Assembly (NCBI RefSeq): GCF_900639915.1
Contig: NZ_CAAAID010000001.1
Coordinates: 228,091 to 292,090 of the forward strand
Direction of reading: 5' to 3'
Length of the DNA stretch: 64,000 bases
DNA from: Legionella nagasakiensis
GTDB lineage: Bacteria; Pseudomonadota; Gammaproteobacteria; Legionellales; Legionellaceae
The notes below the pieces were generated by a model. It was given only the letters and a program-made list of their open reading frames with translations. It made no database searches and was not told the DNA's origin. Position numbers and translations under genes: made by a program. This document shows, piece by piece, positions 42,559-52,184 of the stretch. Every line of letters begins with the position of its first letter. Within the stretch, counting starts at the first letter, position 1.

Positions 42559-43281
42559 GTGGATGATGCTTTGGCTTCAGACGGCAAAGTGGAAAAGAAA
42601 ACGCAGGAAGCATTAATAAAAACTCATGCATACATGGTTAAGCGCATTGCCCATCATTTGCTGGGAAGGTTACCACCTTCAATTCAATTAGATGACTTAT
42701 TGCAGGCAGGTATGTTAGGGCTTTTGGAGGCGGCGTTGCATTATGATGAAGGAAAGGGGGCGTCTTTCGAAACGTACGCAAGCATCCGTATTCGCGGTCA
42801 TATGCTTGATGAAGTAAGACGTAATGACTGGGTGCCACGTTCAGTCTATCGTAATGCGCGTATGATTGCTTCTGCTGTGCGTGAGGTTGAGAACCGATTG
42901 GGTAGGGATGCTAAAGATCATGAAGTGGCCGAAGAGCTGGGAATCAGTCTGGAAGAATATCATGAAATATTGAATGATTCTGCTGGTGGTCATTTGTATA
43001 CCTTTGAGGATTTGGGCGTTACCGATGATGTATTGAGGGACGAAGCAGACGGTCGTTCAACAGAACCGCATGTTAGTGCCTTACAAGCTGATAGAACGTC
43101 ACAATTATCACAAATTATTGATAGCTTGCCCAAAAAGGAGCAATTGGTCTTGTCCTTATATTATGAACAAGATTTAAATTTGAAAGAAATTGGTGAAGTG
43201 CTGGGCGTTAGTGAATCACGAGTTTCGCAAATTCATTCTCAAGCCACGCACCGTATTAAATCACGTTTACCTGAACTGTAA
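42559..43281 (+). CDS. fliA: Flagellar sigma factor sigma-28
   Basis: A 240-residue sigma-28. Region 2 has LDDLLQAGMLGLLEAALHYDEGKG and FETYASIRIRGHMLDEVRRNDWVPRSV; region 3 has ENRLGRDAKDHEVAEELGIS; region 4 ends VLSLYYEQDLNLKEIGEVLG and the HTH SESRVSQIHSQA. It directs transcription of late flagellar genes. It starts with GTG at 42559 after AAGGAG. TTGACG (42505) and TATAAA (42526) may be its promoter, though with a short 15-bp spacer. No flagellar gene is adjacent. Confidence 0.93.
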   Translation: MDDALASDGKVEKKTQEALIKTHAYMVKRIAHHLLGRLPPSIQLDDLLQAGMLGLLEAALHYDEGKGASFETYASIRIRGHMLDEVRRNDWVPRSVYRNARMIASAVREVENRLGRDAKDHEVAEELGISLEEYHEILNDSAGGHLYTFEDLGVTDDVLRDEADGRSTEPHVSALQADRTSQLSQIIDSLPKKEQLVLSLYYEQDLNLKEIGEVLGVSESRVSQIHSQATHRIKSRLPEL

Positions 43282-43384
43282 GGAAGCGTATTGTTTTGTG
43301 CGACAAATCGCAATGTATGATTTTAAAAATTAATGATAAAACAATGGGATCAATGCGCTGCCTCTTAAGGAAAGGATTCTCTGT

Positions 43385-44266
43385 CTACCGGTTCTGAATT
43401 TTCCATTCATTCTCATCTTCATGAGGTATATTTTCAAAGTGTTCCTTCAACGCATTTAGCGGTTGGTTACCGGTAATATCATCCCTATAGTTTGCAATGA
43501 ATTGTTTTCCGAACGCATTACTCTGATAACACAAGTCTGGGTTTTCATGTTCAATGGCTTTTGCAAAAATCTCCGCTACTTCTGCTCCCATTTGGAATGG
43601 GGTATTTGTTTGATACCATTGATAGGCCTGTTCCGTAAAATTTTTATAATACTTATTGATAATATCCGTTCTGGAGCCTTCAAATCGGGTTAATTCGGTA
43701 GCGATTGGACCTGCTTGGAAATTGATCACCTTTATATTCCATGGCGCAAGCTCTATTGCCAGAGATTCTTGCAGTCTTTCAAAAGCTGCCAACGCCGAAA
43801 AATAAACAGACACACCAGGGATACTGATTGGCATCGAAGTAAAGATTGAGGATGTGGTGGTTAATAATCCTCTGCGGCGTTCACGCATCACCGGTACAAA
43901 ACCTCTGATTAAGGCTAATGGGCCAAATACTTTAGTTTGGTAAGTCGTTAAAATGTCTTCCTCAGTCGCGGCTTCCACTGGCCCAATCGCCACATTGGCT
44001 GCATTATTGACCAAGACATCAATATATTGATATTGCGATAAGACATTTTTTATAAACTGCTCAATTGAATCTTTTTGACAAAGATCTAAAACCCGGATAT
44101 CTAAATTCTCAGCGTTAGGAACAGCGGATTTATTCAATTCTGAGCTTGTTGCATTCCGCACCGTGGCGATGACTTTGAATCCTCGTTTTAATAGCTCGCA
44201 AGTTAAATTGTAACCAACGCCTGATTTTTTTGAACATCCGGTAATGACCGCAATTCTATTATCCAT
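43385..44266 (-). CDS. Short-chain dehydrogenase-like protein lacking catalytic Lys
   Basis: A 293-residue SDR-fold protein. The nucleotide loop is ITGCSKKSGVGYNL, two residues longer than the usual TGxxxGxG. NNAA follows at about 88, and TTTSS supplies the Ser. At the active site the usual YxxxK reads VYFSALAAFERL, so the Tyr is present but Lys is replaced by Leu. The enzyme may be inactive, use another residue, or act as a binder; the substrate is unknown. It is convergent with fliA. Confidence 0.8.
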   Translation of the reverse strand: MDNRIAVITGCSKKSGVGYNLTCELLKRGFKVIATVRNATSSELNKSAVPNAENLDIRVLDLCQKDSIEQFIKNVLSQYQYIDVLVNNAANVAIGPVEAATEEDILTTYQTKVFGPLALIRGFVPVMRERRRGLLTTTSSIFTSMPISIPGVSVYFSALAAFERLQESLAIELAPWNIKVINFQAGPIATELTRFEGSRTDIINKYYKNFTEQAYQWYQTNTPFQMGAEVAEIFAKAIEHENPDLCYQSNAFGKQFIANYRDDITGNQPLNALKEHFENIPHEDENEWKIQNR

Positions 44267-44368
44267 AATCTTTTGTGCCTTTAAGAGTAAAAAATCAATT
44301 CTATGGCCAGAATAGGCCTTTCCTTGTAGAATATTGCCCTAATTAATGATCATTAAGGCTGATTACTT

Positions 44369-45476
44369 ATGTTAGAAGTAAATCAAATTAATATTACCCT
44401 GACTGATTTGGAAAAGCGAATTGAAGCGCTTCGGGGGTATCTTTGACTTCGATAAAAAGCGTGAACGTTTGGAAGAAGTGGAACGTGAGCTGGAATCTCC
44501 GAGCATATGGGAGAATCCTGAAGAAGCGCAAGCATTAGGACGTGAGCGTGCACAGCTGGAAGGAGTAGTGCATCAATTACAAGCTTTAAGCCAAACTATT
44601 TCTGATTTATTGGAATTGTTTGAATTGGCGCGTGCTGAGGAAGATGAACAGGCCATACACGATGTCGCGGAAGAAATGACCATCATTGCGCGACAAGTGG
44701 AAACACTCGAATTTCGTCGTATGTTTTCTGGTAAAATGGATAATGCTAATGCCTTTCTTGATATTCAATCTGGTTCTGGTGGCACTGAAGCTCAGGATTG
44801 GGCCGAAATGTTACTCAGGATGTATTTACGCTGGGGAGAGCAGCACGGTTTTAACACAGAATTGGTAGAATGTTCTGCCGGCGAGGTTGCTGGCATTAAA
44901 AGCGCCACCATTCATTTTACCGGTGAATTTGCCTATGGTTGGTTGCGTACTGAAACTGGTGTGCATCGTCTTGTAAGAAAATCGCCATTCGATTCAGGTA
45001 ATCGCCGCCATACCTCTTTTGCGGCGGTGTTTGTCTCACCAGAAGTGGATGATGACATTGATATTGAGATTAATCCCGCTGATTTACGTATTGACACGTA
45101 TCGTGCGTCGGGCGCTGGTGGTCAGCACGTAAACCGGACAGATTCAGCTGTGCGCATTACCCACGAGCCAAGTGGCATTGTGGTGCAATGTCAGACCGAT
45201 CGTAGTCAGCATAAGAATAAAGATCAAGCAATGAAGCAATTGCGTGCTAAGCTGTATGAAATGGAAATGCAAAAGAAAAATGCCGCACAACAGGCTTTAG
45301 AGGCAACCAAATCGGATATCGGCTGGGGTTCCCAGATTCGATCGTATGTGCTGGATCAATCACGTATTAAAGATTTACGTACTGGTGTAGAAACAAGTAA
45401 TACTCAGGCGGTTCTCGATGGCGATCTTGATCCTTTTATCGAAGCCAGTCTGAAAGCAGGAGTAGGGGCAGTATGA
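44369..45476 (+). CDS. prfB: Peptide chain release factor 2 (programmed +1 frameshift)
   Basis: RF2 of 368 residues, made as join(44369..44443, 44445..45476). Codons 1-25 (ending RIEALRGYL) run into an in-frame TGA at 44444; a +1 shift continues with DFDKKRERL. Domain 2 carries the recognition region, and the GGQ loop reads [15 protein letters not shown]. It releases peptides at UGA and UAA, and low RF2 promotes the shift. The stop overlaps the lysS start, giving the conserved prfB-lysS pair. Confidence 0.97.
44432..44447 (+). promoter_or_regulatory. RF2 frameshift signal
   Basis: A Shine-Dalgarno-like CGGGGG (44432-44437) sits 3 nt before the slippery CTT (44441-44443), followed by TGA and C. 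This matches the E. coli signal except that the first base of AGGGGG is C. It lets the cell sense RF2 activity. Confidence 0.95.
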
Positions 45477-46963
45477 TAGAAGAACACATTGATGAAAGTG
45501 AAGTTTACCAAATTCGCAAGAAAAAATTAGCCGAATTACGTGAACAAGGGTTTAATTTTCCTAATCAGTTTAAACGTCAGCATTTAGCACAGGATTTAAT
45601 GAGGCAATACGGTGAAATCGCCAAGGAGGAAATGGCTGAAAAAGGGATTAAAGTCGTTATTGCTGGTCGTATTGTATTGCGTCGCATTATGGGTAAAGCC
45701 AGTTTTTTTCATATACAAGATGTTTCCGGACGGCTGCAAGCTTACCTGCGGCAAAATGATTTACCGGACGTTTATGAGCAATTCAAACATTGGGATTTAG
45801 GTGATATCGTTGGGATTAGGGGCGAGTTATTTAAAACCAATACAGGCGAGTTAACGGTTCATGCTGAGCATGTTGAACTATTGACCAAATCATTGCGGCC
45901 ATTGCCTGATAAGTTTCATGGTCTTGCGGATCAAGAAATGCGTTATCGTAAACGTTATGTGGATTTGATTGCCAATGAAGAGAGTCGTAACGTTTTTTTA
46001 ACCCGCTCGCATTTAATCCATGTCTGTCGTCAATTCATGGATCGCCACCAATTTCTTGAAGTGGAAACACCGATGATGCATCCCATACCAGGCGGGGCTT
46101 TAGCTCGTCCTTTTATTACGCATCATAATACGTTGGCGATGCAGATGTTTTTACGTATCGCTCCAGAGTTGTATTTAAAACGATTGGTGGTTGGTGGTTT
46201 TGAGCGAGTGTATGAAATTAATCGTAATTTCCGTAATGAAGGGATTTCGACACGTCATAACCCAGAATTTACCATGATGGAATTTTATGAAGCGTATGCG
46301 ACGTATCATGATCTGATGGATTTTACCGAAGAATTAATGCGTTTTCTCTGTGATGAAGTGGCTGCCAGTCGTCAGATTGATTATCAGGGGCAATTGATTG
46401 ATTTTTCTAAGCCCTTTGTCCGTATGAGCATTAAGGAGGCTGTCTTAAAATTTCATCCGCAATTACATGCCGCACAACTGGAAAATATTGAAGAATGTCG
46501 GGCGTTGTTGGATGGGTTTGGTTTTGGCTATAAAAAAACGGACGGTTTAGGAAAATTGCAAATGATTTTATTCGAAGAAACCGTTGAACATCAGTTGATT
46601 CAACCAACGTTTATCACGGAATACCCCACGGAAGTATCTCCTTTAGCACGTTGCAATGAGATAAATCCCGAGGTTACTGATCGCTTTGAATTTTTTATTG
46701 CCGGCCGTGAAATTGCGAATGGTTTTTCAGAACTTAATGATCCAGATGACCAAGCGGCTCGTTTTCAAAAGCAGGTTGAGGAAAAAGAGGCGGGTGATTT
46801 GGAAGCCATGCATTATGACAGTGATTATATTGAAGCGCTGGAATATGGAATGCCACCAACCGCGGGTGAGGGCATTGGGATTGATCGTTTGGTGATGTTA
46901 TTTACGGATTCACCTTCCATTCGCGACGTGATCTTGTTTCCCCATTTACGCATAAGCGTTTGA
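45473..46963 (+). CDS. lysS: Lysyl-tRNA synthetase (class II)
   Basis: A 496-residue class II LysRS. The N-terminal OB-fold anticodon domain spans about 55-150. Catalytic motif 1 lies near [13 protein letters not shown], motif 2 is [20 protein letters not shown] (about 260), and motif 3 is [16 protein letters not shown] (about 465). It charges tRNA-Lys. It starts on an ATGA overlap with prfB and is convergent with nrdB across a repeat-filled spacer. Confidence 0.98.
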   Translation: MIEEHIDESEVYQIRKKKLAELREQGFNFPNQFKRQHLAQDLMRQYGEIAKEEMAEKGIKVVIAGRIVLRRIMGKASFFHIQDVSGRLQAYLRQNDLPDVYEQFKHWDLGDIVGIRGELFKTNTGELTVHAEHVELLTKSLRPLPDKFHGLADQEMRYRKRYVDLIANEESRNVFLTRSHLIHVCRQFMDRHQFLEVETPMMHPIPGGALARPFITHHNTLAMQMFLRIAPELYLKRLVVGGFERVYEINRNFRNEGISTRHNPEFTMMEFYEAYATYHDLMDFTEELMRFLCDEVAASRQIDYQGQLIDFSKPFVRMSIKEAVLKFHPQLHAAQLENIEECRALLDGFGFGYKKTDGLGKLQMILFEETVEHQLIQPTFITEYPTEVSPLARCNEINPEVTDRFEFFIAGREIANGFSELNDPDDQAARFQKQVEEKEAGDLEAMHYDSDYIEALEYGMPPTAGEGIGIDRLVMLFTDSPSIRDVILFPHLRISV

Positions 46964-47046
46964 TTTTTAGTAGCAACCGGGTTGTCGAAGTATTCTTCGG
47001 CTGCAAGCAGCGGGGCTACAATGGTGATTAACTCCCAGTCCGGTAG

Positions 47047-47170
47047 CCTGGATAGTGCGAAGCAATATCCGGGAAGAATCTCCAACAAAACCTGGTTACC
47101 GCTGGCGCGTTAACCAGGCTACAATTCATCCGATCTGTAATCTGGATAGTGTGCGAAGCAATATCCGGGG
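47047..47170. repeat. REP-like palindromic repeats between lysS and nrdB
   Basis: The 224-bp convergent spacer holds two copies of CTGGATAGTG(TG)CGAAGCAATATCCGGG-type units (47048-47073 and 47142-47170), each self-complementary at its ends. Between them lies a hairpin CCTGGTTA (47091-47098) / TAACCAGG (47111-47118). Sequences of this type are scattered between genes in many gammaproteobacteria. It may also end transcription of both genes, as no other terminator is seen. Confidence 0.7.
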
Positions 47171-47187
47171 ATTACCCACAACAGAGC

Positions 47188-48297
47188 TTAATTATCCTCG
47201 TCATCCCAGCTTAAGGTGCCACCAGCTTGATACTCGATGACTCGAGTTTCAAAGAAGTTCTTCTCTTTTTTCAAATCCATCATCTCGCTCATCCAGGGGA
47301 ATGGATTTTCTGCACCGGGATACTGTTCTGGTAAGCCAATTTGATTTAAACGACGATTGGCAATGAAGTGCAAATATTCTTCAAACATGCCGGCATTCAT
47401 TCCCAGGATACCATGCGGCATCGTGTCTTTGGCGTATTGATATTCCAATTCAACACCTTCTTTAATCATTTGAATCATTTCTTCTTTAAATTGCGGCGTC
47501 CATAAATGTGGATTTTCAATTTTAATTTGATTAATCACATCAATACCGAAATTCATATGCATGGATTCGTCACGCAGAATATACTGGAACTGTTCCGAGG
47601 TTCCGACCATCTTGTTGCGTCGGCCCATGGACAGAATCTGAGTGAAGCCGACGTAGAAGAAAATACCCTCAAAAACGACGTAAAAGGCAATCAAGTCCCG
47701 CAATAAGCGTTGATCGTTTTCAGGTGTACCCGTATGGAAATTCGGATCGCTTAAACTTTGGGTAAATGGTAATGCCCAAGCGGCTTTGGTCGCCACGGAC
47801 GGAATTTCACGATACATATTGAATACTTCGGCTTCATCCAAACCTAAGCTTTCAATCACGTATTGATAGGCGTGTGTATGTAGTGCTTCTTCAAACGCCT
47901 GGCGCAAGAGATATTGCCGACATTCAGGATTAGTGATGTGGCGGTAAACGGCTAACACCAGGTTGTTGGCAACCAAGGAATCCGCCGTTGAGAAAAAACC
48001 CAGGTTGCGTTTCACAATGAGACGTTCATCTGCGGATAAACCATTTGGATCGTTCCATAAGGCCAGATCAGCACTCATGCTGATTTCATTGGGCATCCAA
48101 TGGTTAGCACACCCCGTCAGGTATTTTTCCCAAGCCCATGTGTATTTGAACGGCACTAATTGATTTAAATCAGCCCGACAATTGATGATTTGTTTATCAT
48201 CAACATGGATTCGACCAGCCCCCATTTCGAGGGTTTCCAGGCCAGTTGCACCAAGTGGTTTCGCAGCTTTTGATTGTTGTAATTGTTCGCTGGTCAT
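47188..48297 (-). CDS. nrdB: Ribonucleotide reductase class Ia, small subunit
   Basis: A 369-residue R2 subunit holding the diiron-tyrosyl radical. Metal ligands and radical Tyr are visible in [10 protein letters not shown] (Asp) and [14 protein letters not shown] (Glu, His, Tyr), and later in the [14 protein letters not shown] and [10 protein letters not shown] helices. The ATG at 48297 is chosen because AGGAG lies 8 nt upstream; an upstream frame adds 21 residues that overlap nrdA. It follows nrdA by 10 nt. Confidence 0.97.
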   Translation of the reverse strand: MTSEQLQQSKAAKPLGATGLETLEMGAGRIHVDDKQIINCRADLNQLVPFKYTWAWEKYLTGCANHWMPNEISMSADLALWNDPNGLSADERLIVKRNLGFFSTADSLVANNLVLAVYRHITNPECRQYLLRQAFEEALHTHAYQYVIESLGLDEAEVFNMYREIPSVATKAAWALPFTQSLSDPNFHTGTPENDQRLLRDLIAFYVVFEGIFFYVGFTQILSMGRRNKMVGTSEQFQYILRDESMHMNFGIDVINQIKIENPHLWTPQFKEEMIQMIKEGVELEYQYAKDTMPHGILGMNAGMFEEYLHFIANRRLNQIGLPEQYPGAENPFPWMSEMMDLKKEKNFFETRVIEYQAGGTLSWDDEDN

Positions 48298-48307
48298 CGA
48301 TTTCTCC

Positions 48308-51127
48308 TTATTGGCAAGCTTCACAGTCAGGATCTGTAATGGAACAGGCCTTGGGCTCATTGAGTTTCACAGCATTCAATGTGCCATCTGTGACGGTTGA
48401 TTTTTCAGCATTACTTGCACCTACACTTCGTAAATAGTAAGTGGTTTTTAAACCACGAATCCAAGCCAGGCGATATAATTCATCAAGTTTTTTGCCAGAT
48501 GGTTTCGCCATGTAAATGTTTAATGATTGAGCCTGATCCAGCCATTTTTGTCGGCGTGAACCGGCTTCGACCAGCCAGATTGGATCGATTTCAAAAGCGG
48601 TTGCATAGCGTGCTTTTAGTTCTGTTGGCACACGACTGATTGGTTGTACGCTGCCATTGAAATATTTCAAATCATTGACCATCACTTCATCCCATAGATT
48701 CAGCGCTTTCAAGTCTGCTACCAGGTAAGGATTTACAACGGTAAATTCTCCGGACAGATTCGATTTCACATACAAGTTTTGATAAGTTGGTTCAATGGAT
48801 TGTGAGACACCGCAAATATTAGAAATGGTTGCGGTTGGGGCAATGGCCATAACATTGGAATTACGCATGCCTTGTGTGCGGACTTTAATACGTAATGACT
48901 CCCAATCCAGACGTTGTGAACGGTCTTGCTTTAAATGTTGTCCGCGTGCTTGCTGCAGCAAATTAATAGAATCAATGGGGAGAATGCCTTTACTCCACAA
49001 AGACCCTTCGTAACTTGAATAGCAACCGCGCTCTTGGGCCAACTCGCAAGAAGCTTCAATAGCATAGTAGCTGATGAGTTCCATAGACGTATCAGCAAAC
49101 TCAATGGCTTCCTCCGACGTATAATCCAGCTTAAGCTGATACAACGCGTCTTGAAATCCCATCAAACCTAGGCCAATTGGGCGATGCTGCAGGTTGGAAT
49201 TGCGTGCTTGAGGCACGGAATAGTAGTTAATATCAATGACGTTATCCAGCATGCGAATAGCTGTTTTAATGGTTTGTTGTAATTTTGCGCCATCCAGTTT
49301 GCCCTCTTTGATATGGGCCGGCAGGTTTATACTACCTAAGTTACAAACAGCAATTTCATCTTTCGATGTATTGAGTGTGATCTCTGTACATAAATTTGAG
49401 CTGTGAATGACTCCTGCATGTTGCTGAGGAGAACGCAGATTACAGGCGTCTTTGAAGGTTAGCCAAGGATGGCCAGTTTCAAAGAGCATCGATAGCATTT
49501 TGCGCCATAATTTAACCGCCGAAAGAGTTTTTACGTTTTTAATGTTGCCAAGACGAGCGTTTGCCTCATATTCAAGGTATAAGGCCTCAAAGGCATGACC
49601 GTATTGATCATGTAATCCAGGTACTTCGTCTGGTGAAAATAAAGTCCAGTCTCCTTGTTCATAGACACGCTTCAGGAACAAGTCCGGAATCCATAAGGCT
49701 GTATTCATATCATGAGTACGGCGACGATCGTCGCCTGTGTTTTTACGCAATTCAAGAAATTCTTCTACATCGCGGTGCCAGCATTCAAGATAGGCACAAA
49801 CCGCTCCCTTGCGCTTGCCTCCTTGGTTAACGGCAATGGCGGTCGCATCAGCAACATTCAAGAAAGGAACGACACCCTGTGATTTACCATTGGTACCCTT
49901 GATGTGCGATCCCATGGCTCTTACTGGCGTCCAATCATTCCCAAGTCCGCCGGCAAATTTGGATAATAAGGCGTTGTCTTTAATCGCACTGTAAATGCCA
50001 TCCAGATCGTCAGGAACTGTCGTTAAATAGCAGCTGGATAATTGCGGGCGCACCGTCCCCGAATTGAATAGGGTCGGCGTTGATGCCATATAATCAAAAG
50101 AAGAGAGCAAGGTATAGAATTCAATGGCTTTCTTTTCCTTCTCTTGCTCACGAATCGCAAGCCCCATGGCAACGCGCATGAAAAAAGCTTGTGGTAATTC
50201 ATAACGTACGCCATGTTCGTGAATGAAATAGCGATCATAAAGCGTTTGCAAGCTCAGATAAGTGAACTGCATATCACGCTCAGGCAACAGTGCTTTTGCG
50301 AGTTTATCTAAATCGAATTCGTTGAGCTTGGGATCAAGCATGCCTTGCTTGATGCCTTGGGCAAGATAGTGTTTAAAATAAGTTGGATAAAGAGCAGCCA
50401 TTTCATCAAATGTTGCCTCGCTTTGCATTTCAAGTTTGCTTAGTGCTTCAGAACGTAAACTATCAAGTAATAAACGTGCACTCACATACGTGTAGTTAGG
50501 TTCGGTTTCAACGAGCGTGCGGGCTGCCATAATTAAGGCTTTATGGACATCCTGTAAATTGGCTTGATTGTAGAGATTTCGCAGAGCATCTTTGATAACC
50601 GGGTCGGTTTTTACATGAGTCAGATTACGGCATGCTTCAGCAACAATGGTTTTAACACGCTCCATATCTAACGGCATCAATTCGCCATTCGGCATGGTGA
50701 TTAACGGGATCTTGCTATCACTGGCTTGTTGCTTTAATTCGGTGGATCGAGCTTTACGGCGCTCTTCACGATAAAGAACATAGGCGCGGGCTACCTTGTA
50801 TTGGCTGTTGCGCATTAAGGCTAGCTCTACCTGATCTTGAATGTCTTCGATGTGAATGGTTCCACCGCTTGGCAAGCGTCGCTTGAATGTTTGGGTAACT
50901 TGTTGGGTTAATTCATCAATTTGCTGATGAATGCGGTTAGATGCAGCGGCATTACCACCTTCAACTGCAATAAACGCTTTGGTAATCGCTACTTTTATTT
51001 TGCTTTCGTCATAATGAACGACTTTACCATTTCGCTTAATTGTTTTTAGCAAACCAGGCGTATTTGCGGTCAATTCCAGTTGACTTTGCTGTGGTAATTT
51101 TGTTACCGGTTCAAGTATCTCAGACAT
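48308..51127 (-). CDS. nrdA: Ribonucleotide reductase class Ia, large subunit
   Basis: A 939-residue R1 subunit reducing NDPs to dNDPs. There are two N-terminal ATP-cone-like segments (about 33-125 and 145-240; allosteric activity sites), more than the single cone of E. coli NrdA. The core shows [14 protein letters not shown] and NLCTEITLN (active-site Cys and Asn/Glu), and the C-terminus carries a CEAC redox pair. AGG/GGAG lies 6 nt before the ATG. It is operonic with nrdB; DnaA-like and weak NrdR-like sites lie upstream. Confidence 0.97.
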   Translation of the reverse strand: MSEILEPVTKLPQQSQLELTANTPGLLKTIKRNGKVVHYDESKIKVAITKAFIAVEGGNAAASNRIHQQIDELTQQVTQTFKRRLPSGGTIHIEDIQDQVELALMRNSQYKVARAYVLYREERRKARSTELKQQASDSKIPLITMPNGELMPLDMERVKTIVAEACRNLTHVKTDPVIKDALRNLYNQANLQDVHKALIMAARTLVETEPNYTYVSARLLLDSLRSEALSKLEMQSEATFDEMAALYPTYFKHYLAQGIKQGMLDPKLNEFDLDKLAKALLPERDMQFTYLSLQTLYDRYFIHEHGVRYELPQAFFMRVAMGLAIREQEKEKKAIEFYTLLSSFDYMASTPTLFNSGTVRPQLSSCYLTTVPDDLDGIYSAIKDNALLSKFAGGLGNDWTPVRAMGSHIKGTNGKSQGVVPFLNVADATAIAVNQGGKRKGAVCAYLECWHRDVEEFLELRKNTGDDRRRTHDMNTALWIPDLFLKRVYEQGDWTLFSPDEVPGLHDQYGHAFEALYLEYEANARLGNIKNVKTLSAVKLWRKMLSMLFETGHPWLTFKDACNLRSPQQHAGVIHSSNLCTEITLNTSKDEIAVCNLGSINLPAHIKEGKLDGAKLQQTIKTAIRMLDNVIDINYYSVPQARNSNLQHRPIGLGLMGFQDALYQLKLDYTSEEAIEFADTSMELISYYAIEASCELAQERGCYSSYEGSLWSKGILPIDSINLLQQARGQHLKQDRSQRLDWESLRIKVRTQGMRNSNVMAIAPTATISNICGVSQSIEPTYQNLYVKSNLSGEFTVVNPYLVADLKALNLWDEVMVNDLKYFNGSVQPISRVPTELKARYATAFEIDPIWLVEAGSRRQKWLDQAQSLNIYMAKPSGKKLDELYRLAWIRGLKTTYYLRSVGASNAEKSTVTDGTLNAVKLNEPKACSITDPDCEACQ

Positions 51128-51169
51128 GTTTTCTCCACAGTGAAGATGAATATTGTCAACAGCTTATGG

Positions 51170-51216
51170 CAATATCATGTATTAATAGTATAGCAAAAAA
51201 ACACAATATATGGGTA
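51170..51216 (-). promoter_or_regulatory. Two NrdR-box-like sites upstream of nrdA (weak)
   Basis: CAATATCATGT at 51170-51180 and ACACAATATATGGG at 51201-51214 each resemble the NrdR box (ACACwATATATwGTGT) in one half. They lie 43-90 nt upstream of nrdA. The centre spacing of about 34 bp is somewhat larger than the usual 31-32. This is a tentative call. Confidence 0.3.
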
Positions 51217-51268
51217 TCATACGGCTTGAACTAACAAGATAATGTGTTTTGATGTGAATTTCAAGAGA

Positions 51269-51294
51269 ATAACCACAGGATATTCTGTGGATAA
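51269..51294. promoter_or_regulatory. Inverted DnaA-box pair upstream of nrdAB
   Basis: TGTGGATAA at 51286-51294 is an exact DnaA box on the minus strand. ATAACCACA at 51269-51277 is a 7-of-9 match on the other strand. Together they form the palindrome CCACAG-GATATT-CTGTGG. The pair lies about 140-165 bp upstream of the nrdA start. E. coli nrdAB is known to be controlled by DnaA at upstream boxes. Confidence 0.5.
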
Positions 51295-51307
51295 AATGTG
51301 GGTATAG

Positions 51308-51369
51308 GAGCTTGTTGGCAAATTCTACTAAGAATGAACACTAGCCGTCATTTCCTGTGCTCCGCTGCT
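51308..51369 (+). repeat. Truncated copy of dispersed repeat (see 55599)
   Basis: This stretch matches the left half of the element at 55599-55726: GAGCTTGTT, ATTCTACTAA, and then GAACACTAGCC-TCATTT--TGTGCT-CGCTGCT with few changes. The right inverted end is missing. It lies between nrdA and the phosphodiester glycosidase gene and touches the stop codon of the latter. Confidence 0.75.
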
Positions 51370-52115
51370 CATGTACTAGGAAGACGTGGTTTAACGATAA
51401 TTGCATCACTAATATTGGAAAAGCCATGTACATTCAATTGAAAGGAACCGATATTTGCTGTTAATTGGCTGGAACTTCCGCCATCCAGATTTAGGGCTTC
51501 TTTGCAGTTTAGCGGAGAAGATTTCATAATTTCAGCCAATGTTTTAGTGGTCATGGGCGTATTATCGGTCACAAGGATGATTACTTCATCGTTTGAGTTA
51601 ATGCCAAGGGCGGTGCGTTCAGCAAGGCCAGGTTTAAGCGATGGAATTTTCCCATTGATCAGTAGACGTGGACCACTTTGCAACGCAAAACTGACGTAAT
51701 GATTATTTTTAAATTGTCGTGGCGCAGATAAATAAGGTTTTTGACCTTTGATGTAAAATACGCCCCACCAGCTAATGTGTTTTATTGGATTATGTAGTTG
51801 ATGGTTGCTAATACGCAAGCCTAATGAGTGATAATTTTTATCAAAAAATCCACCGTTAATAGCAATCAGGGCGTTACTATGTTGAGCAAACTCTTCGGTT
51901 GAAGCGTGTTTTCGCGATAAATGATTGGCCATCACCAGGTCGAATTGATTTTTTTGCAAATTAATGCGAAAGACATGAATGTGTGCCCAAGGATTTAATA
52001 GGCTCGAACTAAGATCGCGGTATTGAATACCTGGTGCAAGCTCTCGCCAGTTATCAGCGATACTTAAAGAAGCCATTGATAACAGTATAATCAATAAAAC
52101 AATGGGTTTTACCAT
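51369..52115 (-). CDS. Secreted phosphodiester glycosidase (NAGPA domain) protein
   Basis: A 248-residue protein with a signal peptide (MVKPIVLLIILLSMASLSIA) and a NAGPA-like domain: ALIAINGGFFDKNYHSLG (about 80-100), SGPRLLINGKI, ERTALGIN, and EALNLDGGSSSQL near the end. Related domains cleave GlcNAc-phosphodiesters; the periplasmic substrate here is unknown. The ATG at 52115 begins the signal peptide; an upstream frame would overlap pmbA. It is divergent from pmbA. Confidence 0.85.
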   Translation of the reverse strand: MVKPIVLLIILLSMASLSIADNWRELAPGIQYRDLSSSLLNPWAHIHVFRINLQKNQFDLVMANHLSRKHASTEEFAQHSNALIAINGGFFDKNYHSLGLRISNHQLHNPIKHISWWGVFYIKGQKPYLSAPRQFKNNHYVSFALQSGPRLLINGKIPSLKPGLAERTALGINSNDEVIILVTDNTPMTTKTLAEIMKSSPLNCKEALNLDGGSSSQLTANIGSFQLNVHGFSNISDAIIVKPRLPST

Positions 52116-52184
52116 CCTAATGGTTTGCCTAAGCTTATTAATCTTGTATCCTTGTGTACAAACGTTCAATGCGATGGGGCCGTC

